Notes: a model not told the origin generated them from the sequence alone. Counted from the first letter of the stretch, positions 1 through 8,103 are shown. The stretch is DNA of 64,000 nt from Apilactobacillus bombintestini (GCF_003627035.1 NZ_CP032626.1:1-64000), one strand, 5' to 3'. Numbers and translations: made by a program.

Positions 1-1
1 T

Positions 2-2788
2 TATAGAACTATTGGAGAACTATATTTAAAATCACCTATATTTAAAGATCATAAACGTAATAAGTTTTATGATGATGGATATATTGGCGCTACATATCGT
101 ACATTAATTGTTGATGAAGCTAAAAAAATACTAGAATTTCAATCTACAATAAACTCACAAGTAGATGATAATTTTATAAAAAATTATTTAGATATTTTAC
201 AATCACAAAGAGATTTTGATGATGGTCCTGGTAGTAATTCCCCTTACGCTGGAAATCAAATTGAAAAAATGATTGGACATGACTCTCTTGTTTCTGATAG
301 AGTTAGAGCTTCAAAAGCATCATTTACTTTTAATTATTTCGATATGTTATCTAAGATAAATGAAATAAAAATTAAAAATAATATTTATGATAATTTTCAT
401 TCATTAACTAAAGAGCAAAGAGATATTGTCATAAACAAGGCGTTAAGCAATAAAAAAACTAAATTTAATCAAATAAAAAAGTATCTTAAATTACCAGATG
501 ATGCTCAATTCAACCTAGTAAGATATGAGAAGAAAAATGCTGAAAGCACAACTACACTATGTGACTTTACTCCAGTACGAGAAATAAAAAATTGTTTACC
601 AAAAAATCAAAAAGAAAATAATAAGCTTATTGATGATATTGCTACAATTCTTGCCACTTATAAAAGCGATAATACTAGAACACAACATCTAGCAGATAAA
701 TTAGATAACGATACCATCAATAAGCTATTACCGCTAAATTATTCTAAATTTGGGCATCTTTCTATCAAAACTATGCAAGAAATCATTCCATATTTAGAAG
801 ATGGAAATTTGTACAATAACGCTGCGTTAAAAGCCGGTTATGATTTTCAAAATGTAAAAATTGATGACGAATATGTTGATAACAATGTTACTAATGCAGT
901 AGTTAAACGGTCTGTTAGAAAAACCATTAAATTGGTTAAAAAAATCATTAAAAAATTCGGAAATCCATATGAAATCCATATTGAATTAGCAAGGGAACTA
1001 GGTAAGAGCCAAAAAGAAAGACATGATATAGAGCAAAACCAATTAAACAACCAAAGTAAAAACGAAGCAATTGCCAACCAAATTAAAGAATTAGGATTCC
1101 CCGTTAATGGGCAAAACATTCTAAAAATGAAACTATACAAAGAACAACAATGTATAGATTTTTATTCTAAGAATTCTAATATAATTGACATTAGTCAAGC
1201 TCTAAGAGGTGATGATTGTTATGAAATTGATCATATCATCCCATACAGTATCTCTTTTGATGATAGTTACAGTAATAAAATATTAGTAAGCAAGAAAGCT
1301 AACCAAGAAAAAGGAAATCGTATTCCAATGCAATATTTAGGAAATGATTCTGAATCTGTTGAATGGTTAACTATTAATGCTAATAAATTAAGTAACTTAA
1401 AGAAAAGAAACTTCTTACTTAAAAAAGAACTTACAGCCGATGATACAAAAGGTTGGAAAGACAGAAATATTCATGATACAAGCTATATGAACAAGTTACT
1501 TGCTAATTATCTAAGACAAAATGTTATTTTTAACAAAGAAGATAACAAGAAACATGTCTACACTCTAAGTGGATCTGTTACCGCGAAAATTAGAAATCGT
1601 TGGGGAATTACTAAAAAACGTGAAGCTAGTGATATTCATCACGCTATTGATGCCGTGGTTATAGCTTGTGTTACAGATTCTTTTGTTCAAAAAGTTACTC
1701 GCTATAGTAAGAATAAGGAAATTAAATATAATCCCTCTCTATGGAGTAACGATGAAAAAGCAGATATTCATACTAATAGTACTTTTAAAGCTTTCTTTAA
1801 CGATTTTCCACTACCTTACCCTAAATTTAGAGAAGAATTAACTGCCAGAACTTCTGATAATCCTAAAGAAATGATGCAAGGAAAGGACTGGAATCACAAA
1901 TACACCAACGAAGAAATAAATAAACTAAAACCTATTACCGTGGTTAGATTCCCTCAAAAGAAAATATCAGGAGCTATTCACAAAGAAACATTAAATAGCG
2001 CAAAACAATTAAATGAGGGAATCATTTCAAGAAGAGTAACTGTTGATAAACTAAAAGTTAAAAATGGTAGTATATGTTACTCACAATACGAATATAAATT
2101 ACGTAAAGATGGTGGGAATGAATATGTATGGAATATTCTATATGATAAATTATGTCAACGTGATGAAATAGAATCTGAGAAAAAAAAAGCTGATAAGGAA
2201 ACACGAGAAATCATTAAACAAAGAGTAAATGATTTATTCCCAAATAATTCATTAGTATTCGAGAGAAATGGTCATAAAAATGAAATTAGAAAATTCAAAG
2301 TAGAAAAAAATAGCACTAGTGGTGTTATTCTAAACAACGGTAATTCCATTGCTGATAATGCTAAAGGATCTATGATTCGTGTAGATGTTTTTGCTAACAA
2401 TAAAAATTATCTATTAGTACCAGTATATAGAGGAGATATTCACGTAAACAAATTACCAACAAAGGCCATAAGTAGAAGTTCAAAAGATTATAACATCTCT
2501 AAAAAAGATAAATTTGTGTTTTCTATTTATAAAAATGATTTAATTTACATTAAATTTAATCAACCAAGAAAAATACCAAACACCGATTTGCAAATTTCCG
2601 AAATGTTGGGTTATTTTGTTAGTTGCGATTCTAGTTCAGGATCAATACATGTAATGAGTACAGATAACAGTTTTGAATTTAAAAAAATTGGGGTATCAAC
2701 ATTACCTATGATACAAAAGTATCAAATTGATTATTTTGGAAATTATCATTTGGTGCATGAAAAGAAACGACAAAGATTTAATAACTAG
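2..2788 (+). CDS. cas9: CRISPR-associated endonuclease Cas9, compact type II-C-like (5' end outside window)
   Basis: Cas9 is the RNA-guided, double-strand DNA-cutting effector of type II CRISPR systems. The reading frame is open from base 2, so the N-terminus (RuvC-I, bridge helix, much of the recognition lobe) lies to the left. About 928 residues are visible. RuvC-II shows as IHIELAREL near base 974, the HNH centre as EIDHIIP near 1223, and RuvC-III as HHAIDAVVIAC near 1637, so both nuclease centres look intact. The C-terminal stretch with SIADNAKGSMIRVDVF and YLLVPVY resembles the PAM-interacting end of the Neisseria-type (II-C) Cas9 more than the larger SpCas9 type. cas1 follows after 9 bases. 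The II-C assignment is by eye, from motif order and size. Confidence 0.96.
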   Translation, partial: YRTIGELYLKSPIFKDHKRNKFYDDGYIGATYRTLIVDEAKKILEFQSTINSQVDDNFIKNYLDILQSQRDFDDGPGSNSPYAGNQIEKMIGHDSLVSDRVRASKASFTFNYFDMLSKINEIKIKNNIYDNFHSLTKEQRDIVINKALSNKKTKFNQIKKYLKLPDDAQFNLVRYEKKNAESTTTLCDFTPVREIKNCLPKNQKENNKLIDDIATILATYKSDNTRTQHLADKLDNDTINKLLPLNYSKFGHLSIKTMQEIIPYLEDGNLYNNAALKAGYDFQNVKIDDEYVDNNVTNAVVKRSVRKTIKLVKKIIKKFGNPYEIHIELARELGKSQKERHDIEQNQLNNQSKNEAIANQIKELGFPVNGQNILKMKLYKEQQCIDFYSKNSNIIDISQALRGDDCYEIDHIIPYSISFDDSYSNKILVSKKANQEKGNRIPMQYLGNDSESVEWLTINANKLSNLKKRNFLLKKELTADDTKGWKDRNIHDTSYMNKLLANYLRQNVIFNKEDNKKHVYTLSGSVTAKIRNRWGITKKREASDIHHAIDAVVIACVTDSFVQKVTRYSKNKEIKYNPSLWSNDEKADIHTNSTFKAFFNDFPLPYPKFREELTARTSDNPKEMMQGKDWNHKYTNEEINKLKPITVVRFPQKKISGAIHKETLNSAKQLNEGIISRRVTVDKLKVKNGSICYSQYEYKLRKDGGNEYVWNILYDKLCQRDEIESEKKKADKETREIIKQRVNDLFPNNSLVFERNGHKNEIRKFKVEKNSTSGVILNNGNSIADNAKGSMIRVDVFANNKNYLLVPVYRGDIHVNKLPTKAISRSSKDYNISKKDKFVFSIYKNDLIYIKFNQPRKIPNTDLQISEMLGYFVSCDSSSGSIHVMSTDNSFEFKKIGVSTLPMIQKYQIDYFGNYHLVHEKKRQRFNN

Positions 2789-2797
2789 GAGTAAATA

Positions 2798-3682
2798 ATG
2801 GGGTTTAGAAATATATTCATTGAAAATCCTACTAAAATCAGCAATAAACTTAATCAGTTAGTTATCCTACAAAGAGAAACATTTACTATTCCAATTGATG
2901 ACATTAATTCTATAATTATAGATAATAAGACGTGTTCTATAACATCGTCTACACTTGCTAAATGTTCTGAAAATAATGTAGCTGTATTTTTCTGTAATGA
3001 TAAGCATATTCCCTGTTCTATATTGTTGCCTTATGAAAATTATTATTATAAGCTTCCCATTTTAAAATCACAATTTAAAATGGGTAATAGATTAAAGGGT
3101 AGATTGTGGCAAAAAATAATAAAGTCTAAAATTCAAAATCAAGCTAATAATCTTAGTGGTAATGATTATAAAGAATTAATTGTCTTGAAAAAATCCGTAA
3201 CTGAATATGATAATACTTATTGTGAGGCAAATGCTGCACGCATTTACTTTAAATCATTATTTGGAGACAACTTCAATCGTCGCGATGATGATAATTTAGT
3301 TAATGGCTCTCTAAACTATGGATATGCCATCGTCCGAGGCATTATATGTAGATGCATAAGTGCATGTGGATTAGAACCATCTCTAGCTATTTTTCATCAT
3401 AATAAATTAAATGCTTTTAATTTATCAGATGATTTAATTGAACCTTTTCGTGGATTAATTGATAATTGGATCATTAATCGATGTTTATCCAAAAAAACAA
3501 TAGATAAAGATGAAATTCTTAAAATCTTATTTTGCGACATCAAAATAAATGGCAATTATCAATCGTTATCTAATGCTGTTAAAATATTTGTTAATTCTTA
3601 TAAAGAGTGTTGTATATCTTCATCCCCTTCAAAACTGCTTTTACCTAATGAGATAAAACTAAGAGAACATGAATACGAATAA
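2798..3682 (+). CDS. cas1: CRISPR-associated integrase Cas1 (type II)
   Basis: Cas1 is the integrase subunit of the Cas1-Cas2 complex that inserts new spacers. The 294-residue length is usual for type II Cas1. Visible family features are EANAARIYFKSLFG (the conserved acidic residue region), an FHHNKLNAF segment carrying the conserved histidine, and DDLIEPFRGLIDNWI carrying the C-terminal acidic residues. An AGGAG site sits just upstream of the ATG at 2798. The stop codon overlaps the start of cas2 by 14 bases, so cas9, cas1 and cas2 are read as one operon. Confidence 0.96.
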   Translation: MGFRNIFIENPTKISNKLNQLVILQRETFTIPIDDINSIIIDNKTCSITSSTLAKCSENNVAVFFCNDKHIPCSILLPYENYYYKLPILKSQFKMGNRLKGRLWQKIIKSKIQNQANNLSGNDYKELIVLKKSVTEYDNTYCEANAARIYFKSLFGDNFNRRDDDNLVNGSLNYGYAIVRGIICRCISACGLEPSLAIFHHNKLNAFNLSDDLIEPFRGLIDNWIINRCLSKKTIDKDEILKILFCDIKINGNYQSLSNAVKIFVNSYKECCISSSPSKLLLPNEIKLREHEYE

Positions 3683-3995
3683 TTTTATGCGATTAATTGT
3701 AATGTTTGATTTACCCGTAGTTGAAAAAGAAGATAGGAGAAATGCAGCACACTTCAGACAATTCTTAATAAAGAATGGATACATCATGCTTCAATATTCA
3801 GTGTATTATAGAATCGTTAATGGTTTAGACATGGCTAAGAAACATGAGAAAAAGCTTAAGAATGTAGTCCCACATAAGGGATCAATCAGAGTATTAAGAA
3901 TTACAGAAAAGCAATTTAACAGTATGAAAATTCTTGCTGGATATAAATCCGACAATGAAAATAAAATAAACTCTAATCTTTTGACCAAATTTTAG
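3669..3995 (+). CDS. cas2: CRISPR-associated protein Cas2 (type II)
   Basis: Cas2 is the small structural partner of Cas1 in spacer integration. At 108 residues it has the usual length, and the N-terminal MRLIVMFDLPV strand followed by FRQFLIKNGYIMLQYSVYYRIV is typical of type II Cas2. The first ATG lies inside the end of cas1; the internal ATG at 3687 (MRLIVM) aligns better with the usual Cas2 start and could be the real one. No csn2 or cas4 follows. The next feature is a bidirectional terminator and then the array, so the order is cas9-cas1-cas2-array, as in type II-C. Confidence 0.94.
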   Translation: MNTNNFMRLIVMFDLPVVEKEDRRNAAHFRQFLIKNGYIMLQYSVYYRIVNGLDMAKKHEKKLKNVVPHKGSIRVLRITEKQFNSMKILAGYKSDNENKINSNLLTKF

Positions 3996-4001
3996 ACAAG
4001 C

Positions 4002-4037
4002 AAAAACACCTATACATGCTTATGTATAGGTGTTTTT
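4002..4037. terminator. Perfect 16-bp hairpin between cas2 and the CRISPR array, bidirectional
   Basis: The arms 4002-4017 and 4022-4037 are exact inverted repeats around a GCTT loop, starting with five A and ending in six T. Either strand would read as an intrinsic terminator. It can end the cas operon from the left and array transcripts coming from the right. Confidence 0.9.
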
Positions 4038-4048
4038 TATAAATACAT

Positions 4049-4598
4049 ATTATATCTTAGCTGATTTTAAAAGGAAACTATAGCTCAACGATCATTACGT
4101 TTACCAAGTACCACATTATATCTTAGCTGATTTTAAAAGGAAACTATAGCGGTAATGGAAAAACACTTAATGGGTATGTAATTATATCTTAGCTGATTTT
4201 AAAAGGAAACTATAGCAACACACCAGATACATATCATCAAAATATAATTATATCTTAGCTGATTTTAAAAGGAAACTATAGCCGTCTTGTCCTTTAATAA
4301 CGTTGGATAAATATTATATCTTAGCTGATTTTAAAAGGAAACTATAGCAAAAAAGTGCTTGCATTCTTCTAATTATCATTATATCTTAGCTGATTTTAAA
4401 AGGAGACTATAGCAGATTTCTTCGCTGGATTTTCTGATTCAGGATTATATCTTAGCTGATTTTAAAAGGAAACTATAGCAGAAAACGCTACAAACGAATA
4501 CCAAATCCATTATATCTTAGCTGATTTTAAAAGGAAACTATAGCTGAATTGCTCCACTGTCGTCAATAAAGCACATTATATCTTAGCTGATTTTAAAA
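4049..4598 (-). CRISPR. CRISPR array: 8 full 36-bp repeats, 8 spacers, 1 truncated terminal repeat
   Basis: Full repeats start at 4049, 4115, 4181, 4247, 4313, 4378, 4444 and 4509; each is 36 bp, and the spacers are 29-30 bp. Seven repeats are identical and the one at 4378 has a single A-to-G change. The ninth copy (4575-4598) keeps only the first 24 bases, then diverges. Read on the minus strand, the repeat starts GCTATAGTTTCCTTTT and ends GATATAAT, which lines up with the crRNA-sense repeats of Neisseria and Campylobacter type II-C systems. I therefore infer that crRNAs come from the minus strand. The final TATAAT of each repeat could act as a -10 box placing transcription starts a few bases into the next spacer. 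Confidence 0.97.
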
Positions 4599-4671
4599 AA
4601 TTGCATACATATGAAGTATACCACTAACAGCATTGCGATTTTTTAATTATATATTTTGATAAGTCTTCAAA

Positions 4672-5379
4672 TCAATCATCGAGATCAGTATCCCGTTCCA
4701 ATAACATCTTAGCCATTTCCCTCCCTATCTTGTCCATCAACTCGCCATCAAATGCAATAGGAGATTGGCTGGTCATATCTCTACTCCGATGAGATTGATG
4801 CATCAGACGCTCAATATCCTTCCTATGTACTAAAAACTCATGCAATGTATATTCTTTCATTCGTCTAGTATCATCTAATTTGCCTATTAAATAATTAATA
4901 GTAGTATTTACTGCCAAAGGTAAACTACCTGTGCAGTCATTTAATAAAACTTTTTTATGCATACCAATAAGCTGCTCAAAACTTACTAAATCAACATTTA
5001 TCCAAGAATGAGTACGTGACTTTTTCTTTGCAGTTAACGGTACAAAAGACGCACAAGAAGTAACAAAAGGTTGTTTTTGTCTTACATTCAAATACTTAGC
5101 AATACTATGATTACGACATTCATGAAGAAATTGTTCTTTTCTAAGATGCCTATTAAGCAGAAATGTTGTAGTTTGTTTCAACAAATAAAATTTATTTTCT
5201 TTTTCTATAACTAAAGTAGGGAATTTTTTACTTTTACTACTAATATCCACTAACATAAGTAATTTATGCCATTTGATTTCACAGTGTTCATATTTATGGG
5301 TTATATCACTCATTTTTAATTTACCAATATCTACATAATTTATACCATCATAACGATCAATAGCATTTTTATTAATCAT
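4672..5379 (-). CDS. comK: ComK-like competence transcription factor
   Basis: The 235-residue protein matches the ComK family by pattern. A basic stretch is followed by SWINVDLV at residues 125-132, comparable to the GWISHVHV region of Bacillus ComK, then LPLAVNTTINYLIGKL at 153-168, comparable to its LPISYNSFENQV helix, and a charged C-terminal tail. ComK switches on DNA-uptake genes in Bacillus; in lactobacilli its role is much less clear. AGGAGG lies 12 bases before the ATG, a slightly long spacing. It sits directly beyond the CRISPR array. The assignment rests on remembered family patterns, not an alignment. Confidence 0.72.
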   Translation of the reverse strand: MINKNAIDRYDGINYVDIGKLKMSDITHKYEHCEIKWHKLLMLVDISSKSKKFPTLVIEKENKFYLLKQTTTFLLNRHLRKEQFLHECRNHSIAKYLNVRQKQPFVTSCASFVPLTAKKKSRTHSWINVDLVSFEQLIGMHKKVLLNDCTGSLPLAVNTTINYLIGKLDDTRRMKEYTLHEFLVHRKDIERLMHQSHRSRDMTSQSPIAFDGELMDKIGREMAKMLLERDTDLDD

Positions 5380-5750
5380 GATATATGACTACCTCCTATA
5401 ATTTAATTTTAAAATAAAATCATTATTAGATAATCAATGAAGTAAGTTATATCCCCTTCTACATATATATTCGTAAAAAATAGACAAAAGTACATAAAAA
5501 ATTAAAAAAAGCAAAAAAATTAAATTTTAAATCACTCCTGTATACTAAAATTTTATACAAAAAAAGTATTGATTATAAAATAGTTATTCATAATAATTAA
5601 CTTTTTCATGTATTTTATTAATACAAAAAATTTTAAAATTATATTATATTGATATACATTTTCCTGTTATATAAAAATCTCATTGTCTTAAAACAATGGG
5701 GTTAAATTTAAGGAAATTTATTTTTCATGAATCTGGTTTGTAAATATTTT
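5380..5750. other. Intergenic region between comK-like gene and bacteriocin locus
   Basis: This 370-base stretch is very AT-rich. It holds the ribosome binding site of the comK-like gene, a sequence at 5396-5415 resembling the 5' part of the CRISPR repeat (see findings), and at 5679-5700 the terminator of the bacteriocin genes. I see no credible gene in it. Confidence 0.6.
5679..5700 (-). terminator. Terminator after the bacteriocin-type gene
   Basis: CATTGT (5681-5686) pairs with ACAATG (5693-5698), with two further flanking pairs, and on the minus strand it is followed by GATTTTTATA. Confidence 0.6.
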
Positions 5751-5906
5751 TTATCCCAACCATCTAGACAATCCATAGCCAGCTACAAAGCTACCACCGC
5801 CAGCTAGAATCATTCCTCCCGCAATTAAAAGTGGAGCAATACCCCCATTAATTTCTGATAATGCATTTTCGTTTATATTCTTGAAATTGTTAATTGATAT
5901 TTTCAT
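5751..5906 (-). CDS. Double-glycine-leader bacteriocin-type peptide (51 aa)
   Basis: This short gene starts at the ATG at 5906 with AGGAG upstream. Its first 22 residues form a typical double-glycine leader ending LSEINGG, of the kind cleaved by C39-peptidase ABC exporters. The predicted mature peptide has 29 residues, is hydrophobic and glycine-rich, and contains several GxxxG-like spacings (LIAGGMILAGGGS, VAGYG) that mediate helix pairing in two-peptide class IIb bacteriocins. It ends SRWLG. It lies 20 bases after the 38-residue peptide gene in the same direction, which could be its partner or an accessory. No exporter, immunity or three-component regulatory gene is recognisable nearby. It could also be a pheromone-like peptide. 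Confidence 0.8.
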   Translation of the reverse strand: MKISINNFKNINENALSEINGGIAPLLIAGGMILAGGGSFVAGYGLSRWLG

Positions 5907-5926
5907 GTTTATTGTCTCCTATATAT

Positions 5927-6043
5927 TTAGTTATTAACGTGATTAAGTCCAACAGCAATACCGCCAAAAAAACCGATAATGCATATTAATAAGATGAGAA
6001 ACCAATATCTATATTCATATAGTTGATTGATAAATTCCTTCAT
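5927..6043 (-). CDS. Small membrane peptide of the bacteriocin locus (38 aa)
   Basis: The ATG at 6043 is preceded by GAAGGA. The peptide starts MKEFINQLYEYRYWF, continues as a single hydrophobic helix (LILLICIIGFF) and ends GGIAVGLNHVNN. It has no double-glycine leader in the usual position. Two damaged relatives are nearby: a C-terminal remnant around 6068-6120 (FFGGGISVGLNRVN) and a frameshifted copy at 8199-8305. It is the first gene of a two-gene unit with the 51-residue peptide. Possible roles are the second bacteriocin peptide, an immunity peptide or an export accessory; the sequence does not decide. Confidence 0.65.
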   Translation of the reverse strand: MKEFINQLYEYRYWFLILLICIIGFFGGIAVGLNHVNN

Positions 6044-6067
6044 AGAAAAGTCCTTCTCCTCTCTACT

Positions 6068-6207
6068 CTACTTCTTTTTTCTGTTAACTCTATTTAGTCC
6101 TACAGAAATTCCACCTCCGAAAAAGTTAAACTATCTTCATTAATAATATATGTTGAATCTTTTGAATCATAATAAAATTTATAATTATTAAAAGTTATAC
6201 ACTGCAT
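6068..6207 (-). pseudogene. Chimeric remnant carrying the tail of a second 38-aa-type peptide
   Basis: An ATG at 6207 with AGGAG upstream opens a 35-codon frame ending at 6100. Its last part runs over DNA that, in another frame, encodes FFGGGISVGLNRVNRKKK. That sequence matches the C-terminus of the intact 38-residue peptide next door. The start of one gene therefore appears joined, out of frame, to the end of a paralogue. Whether the 35-residue frame is translated is unknown. Confidence 0.5.
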
Positions 6208-6303
6208 AAATACTCCTATCTACTTCGCTAAAATTTTACAATCACCAGATAGAGATGCCGTTCTTTCTCCGCTCTTATCTTTTAATTTCCATTTTCTGCT
6301 ACC

Positions 6304-6531
6304 ATGACTATCTCTGTCTTTGCCAATATAATATCATGTTTTATGATTTTTATATGCAGTTTTTACTCGCATCTTTCAACTAAACCTACCTATTCTCGTT
6401 TTAGCTTTTATAAATTTAAAAGAGAGATATCTGATGATGATATTGAATCAGTTAATAAGAGACTTAATCGTTTAATTTTTACAAGCATTTTTACACCAAT
6501 CGCTTTAACTGTAGTAGTTTATTTCACATAA
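6304..6531 (+). CDS. Small two-helix membrane protein, doubtful
   Basis: The 75-residue frame has an N-terminal hydrophobic helix (about residues 4-24), a charged middle (KREISDDDIESVNKRLNR) and a second helix (about 58-74). This is the outline of small bacteriocin immunity or accessory membrane proteins. No convincing ribosome binding site precedes the ATG. On the opposite strand, 6232-6330 holds a short frame without a start ending in GERTASLSGDCKILAK, which looks like the tail of a lost gene. The region is probably decayed, and this frame may be a fragment. Confidence 0.35.
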   Translation: MTISVFANIISCFMIFICSFYSHLSTKPTYSRFSFYKFKREISDDDIESVNKRLNRLIFTSIFTPIALTVVVYFT

Positions 6532-6660
6532 AGGGTTATTTTTAAACATACTCCCTTTTTGTATATATAGTTTAAATATTATATATTCGTTTAATTAAAC
6601 ATTAAATAAATATACAATATTTTGATGGTATAATTCCTCATGAAAGAAGGATTGATAATT

Positions 6661-7359
6661 ATGATAAATAAAAGAATTTTAAGTAGCGTATTGGGAGTTT
6701 TGGCAGTGGCATCAACTATTACAGTTAGTGCAAAAGCATCTATATACAAAACTACTCCAATGGATCCATATAAATATGCAAAAAAGGCTACAAAAACCAA
6801 TTTGGCATCATATAATTCAATAAAGCCTCGAGTATCAAGGGTTTCTTATAAATATAATGCAGCACATAAACAGATTATAATTAAAGGTCAAGCTGAAGGA
6901 TTTAGTAAAATTGCTGTTAAGTATGGACATAAAAAAGTTCGTTTCTTTAATGTCAATAAACATTCTGTATTCAATTTAAAATACTGTTTTAAAGGATATC
7001 GTACTTTTATCTTATATGGAGTGAATAGTAAGGGAAAAATCGTTTCTAACAAATATAAGATTAGTTCAAACAAATACGCTACTGAAAAACCCGTAATTTA
7101 TAAAAATACAAGAAACAAAAAGGGTGAAAAAATTTATCTTAGCAATGTAGCACCATCTACCATCAGAGTTTTTAACAGAGGAAAGTTAGTTAAAAAATTC
7201 GTAGCAGATTCTAGTGCAAATATAATTTTTATTAGCCAAAAGAAATTAAGAAAATCAAATTCAATCACAATTGATCAAAAAGAATTTCATAAGAAAACAA
7301 GTGTTAGAGTAAAAGTTCCTACGTTATCAATTGGAGAAAACAATGTGATTAACTATTAA
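6661..7359 (+). CDS. Secreted beta-rich protein of unknown function
   Basis: I start at the second ATG (6661) because AAGGA lies at the right distance; the frame is also open from 6640. The signal peptide runs to about residue 26 (SSVLGVLAVASTITVSAKA). The mature part of about 206 residues is rich in Lys, Tyr, Val and Ser. It alternates short strands in two blocks, roughly 45-135 and 140-220, suggesting two Ig-like sandwiches such as those in lactobacillus surface proteins. It has no LPxTG anchor, LysM or transmembrane tail, so it is likely released or held by charge. I do not recognise the family. A strong terminator follows at 7362. Confidence 0.7.
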   Translation: MINKRILSSVLGVLAVASTITVSAKASIYKTTPMDPYKYAKKATKTNLASYNSIKPRVSRVSYKYNAAHKQIIIKGQAEGFSKIAVKYGHKKVRFFNVNKHSVFNLKYCFKGYRTFILYGVNSKGKIVSNKYKISSNKYATEKPVIYKNTRNKKGEKIYLSNVAPSTIRVFNRGKLVKKFVADSSANIIFISQKKLRKSNSITIDQKEFHKKTSVRVKVPTLSIGENNVINY

Positions 7360-7361
7360 AA

Positions 7362-7405
7362 AACGAGTGCCTCTTCAATTAAACAAAATTGAAGAGGCAC
7401 TCGTT
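7362..7405. terminator. Perfect 19-bp terminator hairpin
   Basis: The arms 7362-7380 and 7387-7405 (AACGAGTGCCTCTTCAATT and its complement) are exact, with a 6-base loop. It closes the secreted-protein gene and could also serve the convergent membrane gene. Confidence 0.85.
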
Positions 7406-7425
7406 AATATATTGTTTCATAAAAT

Positions 7426-7859
7426 TTACTCTATAAATATAAGAATTATTAGTACAAAAAGTATGTCCCACGCAGCAAATAACCAATAAATCGTTTTTTG
7501 CTTATCTTTGTATAAATTATACATATTTGGATTAATCTTTCTTTTTTTGTTAAATATAATATATAAGCATTGGAATATAAGTTCAGCTATCGTTAATAAT
7601 ATCGTTATTATAAAATTTCTATTAAAGGGCAGTACTACATTGAATTGCGCTGATAGTAATAGTGCTAACCATACTCCAAAACACACGAAAAAAACTTATT
7701 ATATTTATTTTTCTTTCTTACTTGGTTAGAAAAAATTTTATTTTTCATAAATTTTTTTCTAAGAGCTTTTGTATCTTTTACAACTTTGACTAATATGAAA
7801 ATCACAAGAATATAAAGTACAAGTATAGTCATATTTAAAATAAAATTAATATTTAACAT
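7426..7859 (-). pseudogene. Four-helix membrane protein gene split by a frameshift
   Basis: Two overlapping minus-strand frames (64 codons from 7859 and 86 codons ending at 7426) join into one continuous protein of about 144 residues if one T is added to the seven-T run at 7688-7694 (minus sense). The joined product would have one N-terminal helix, a basic loop (KKFMKNKIFSNQVRKKNKYNK) and three further helices ending in LFAAWDILFVLIILIFIE. The break at a homopolymer suggests a recent mutation, slippage-based switching, or a sequencing error. I do not recognise the family. Confidence 0.6.
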
Positions 7860-7924
7860 CTCCGATTTTAATAATTAATATGCATTAGGTGTGATTGTAA
7901 CATGCCTGGAAACAATGCTACAAA

Positions 7925-8095
7925 ATGCTAAGACTGATCAAAATTGTATATGATAAAATTTTGATCTTACTAAGTATTTATCTACTAGTAATTGCTCACT
8001 CAGATATAAAATTCCTCATCTTATCCATCATAGCGATTATCTATTCCGGTTATGTAATCGTAAAAGAGTTATTTTTGGAAAAAACTAATCATTAG
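7925..8095 (+). CDS. Small two-helix membrane protein (56 aa)
   Basis: The frame starts MLRLIKIVYDKILILLS. It has a first helix at about residues 11-24, a second at about 29-47, and a charged tail (VKELFLEKTNH). It ends just before the terminator hairpin at 8104-8143, which supports real transcription. The ribosome binding site is weak: GGAAA is 16 bases from the ATG, so the start is uncertain. Small proteins like this are common around bacteriocin loci, but I cannot assign a role. Confidence 0.4.
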   Translation: MLRLIKIVYDKILILLSIYLLVIAHSDIKFLILSIIAIIYSGYVIVKELFLEKTNH

Positions 8096-8103
8096 AATGC
8101 ACA

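Noticed and set aside
4599-4671. tracrRNA just beyond the terminal repeat
   Set aside because: The part complementary to the crRNA 5' half is missing there, and the following sequence forms no nexus-like or terminator hairpin of note.
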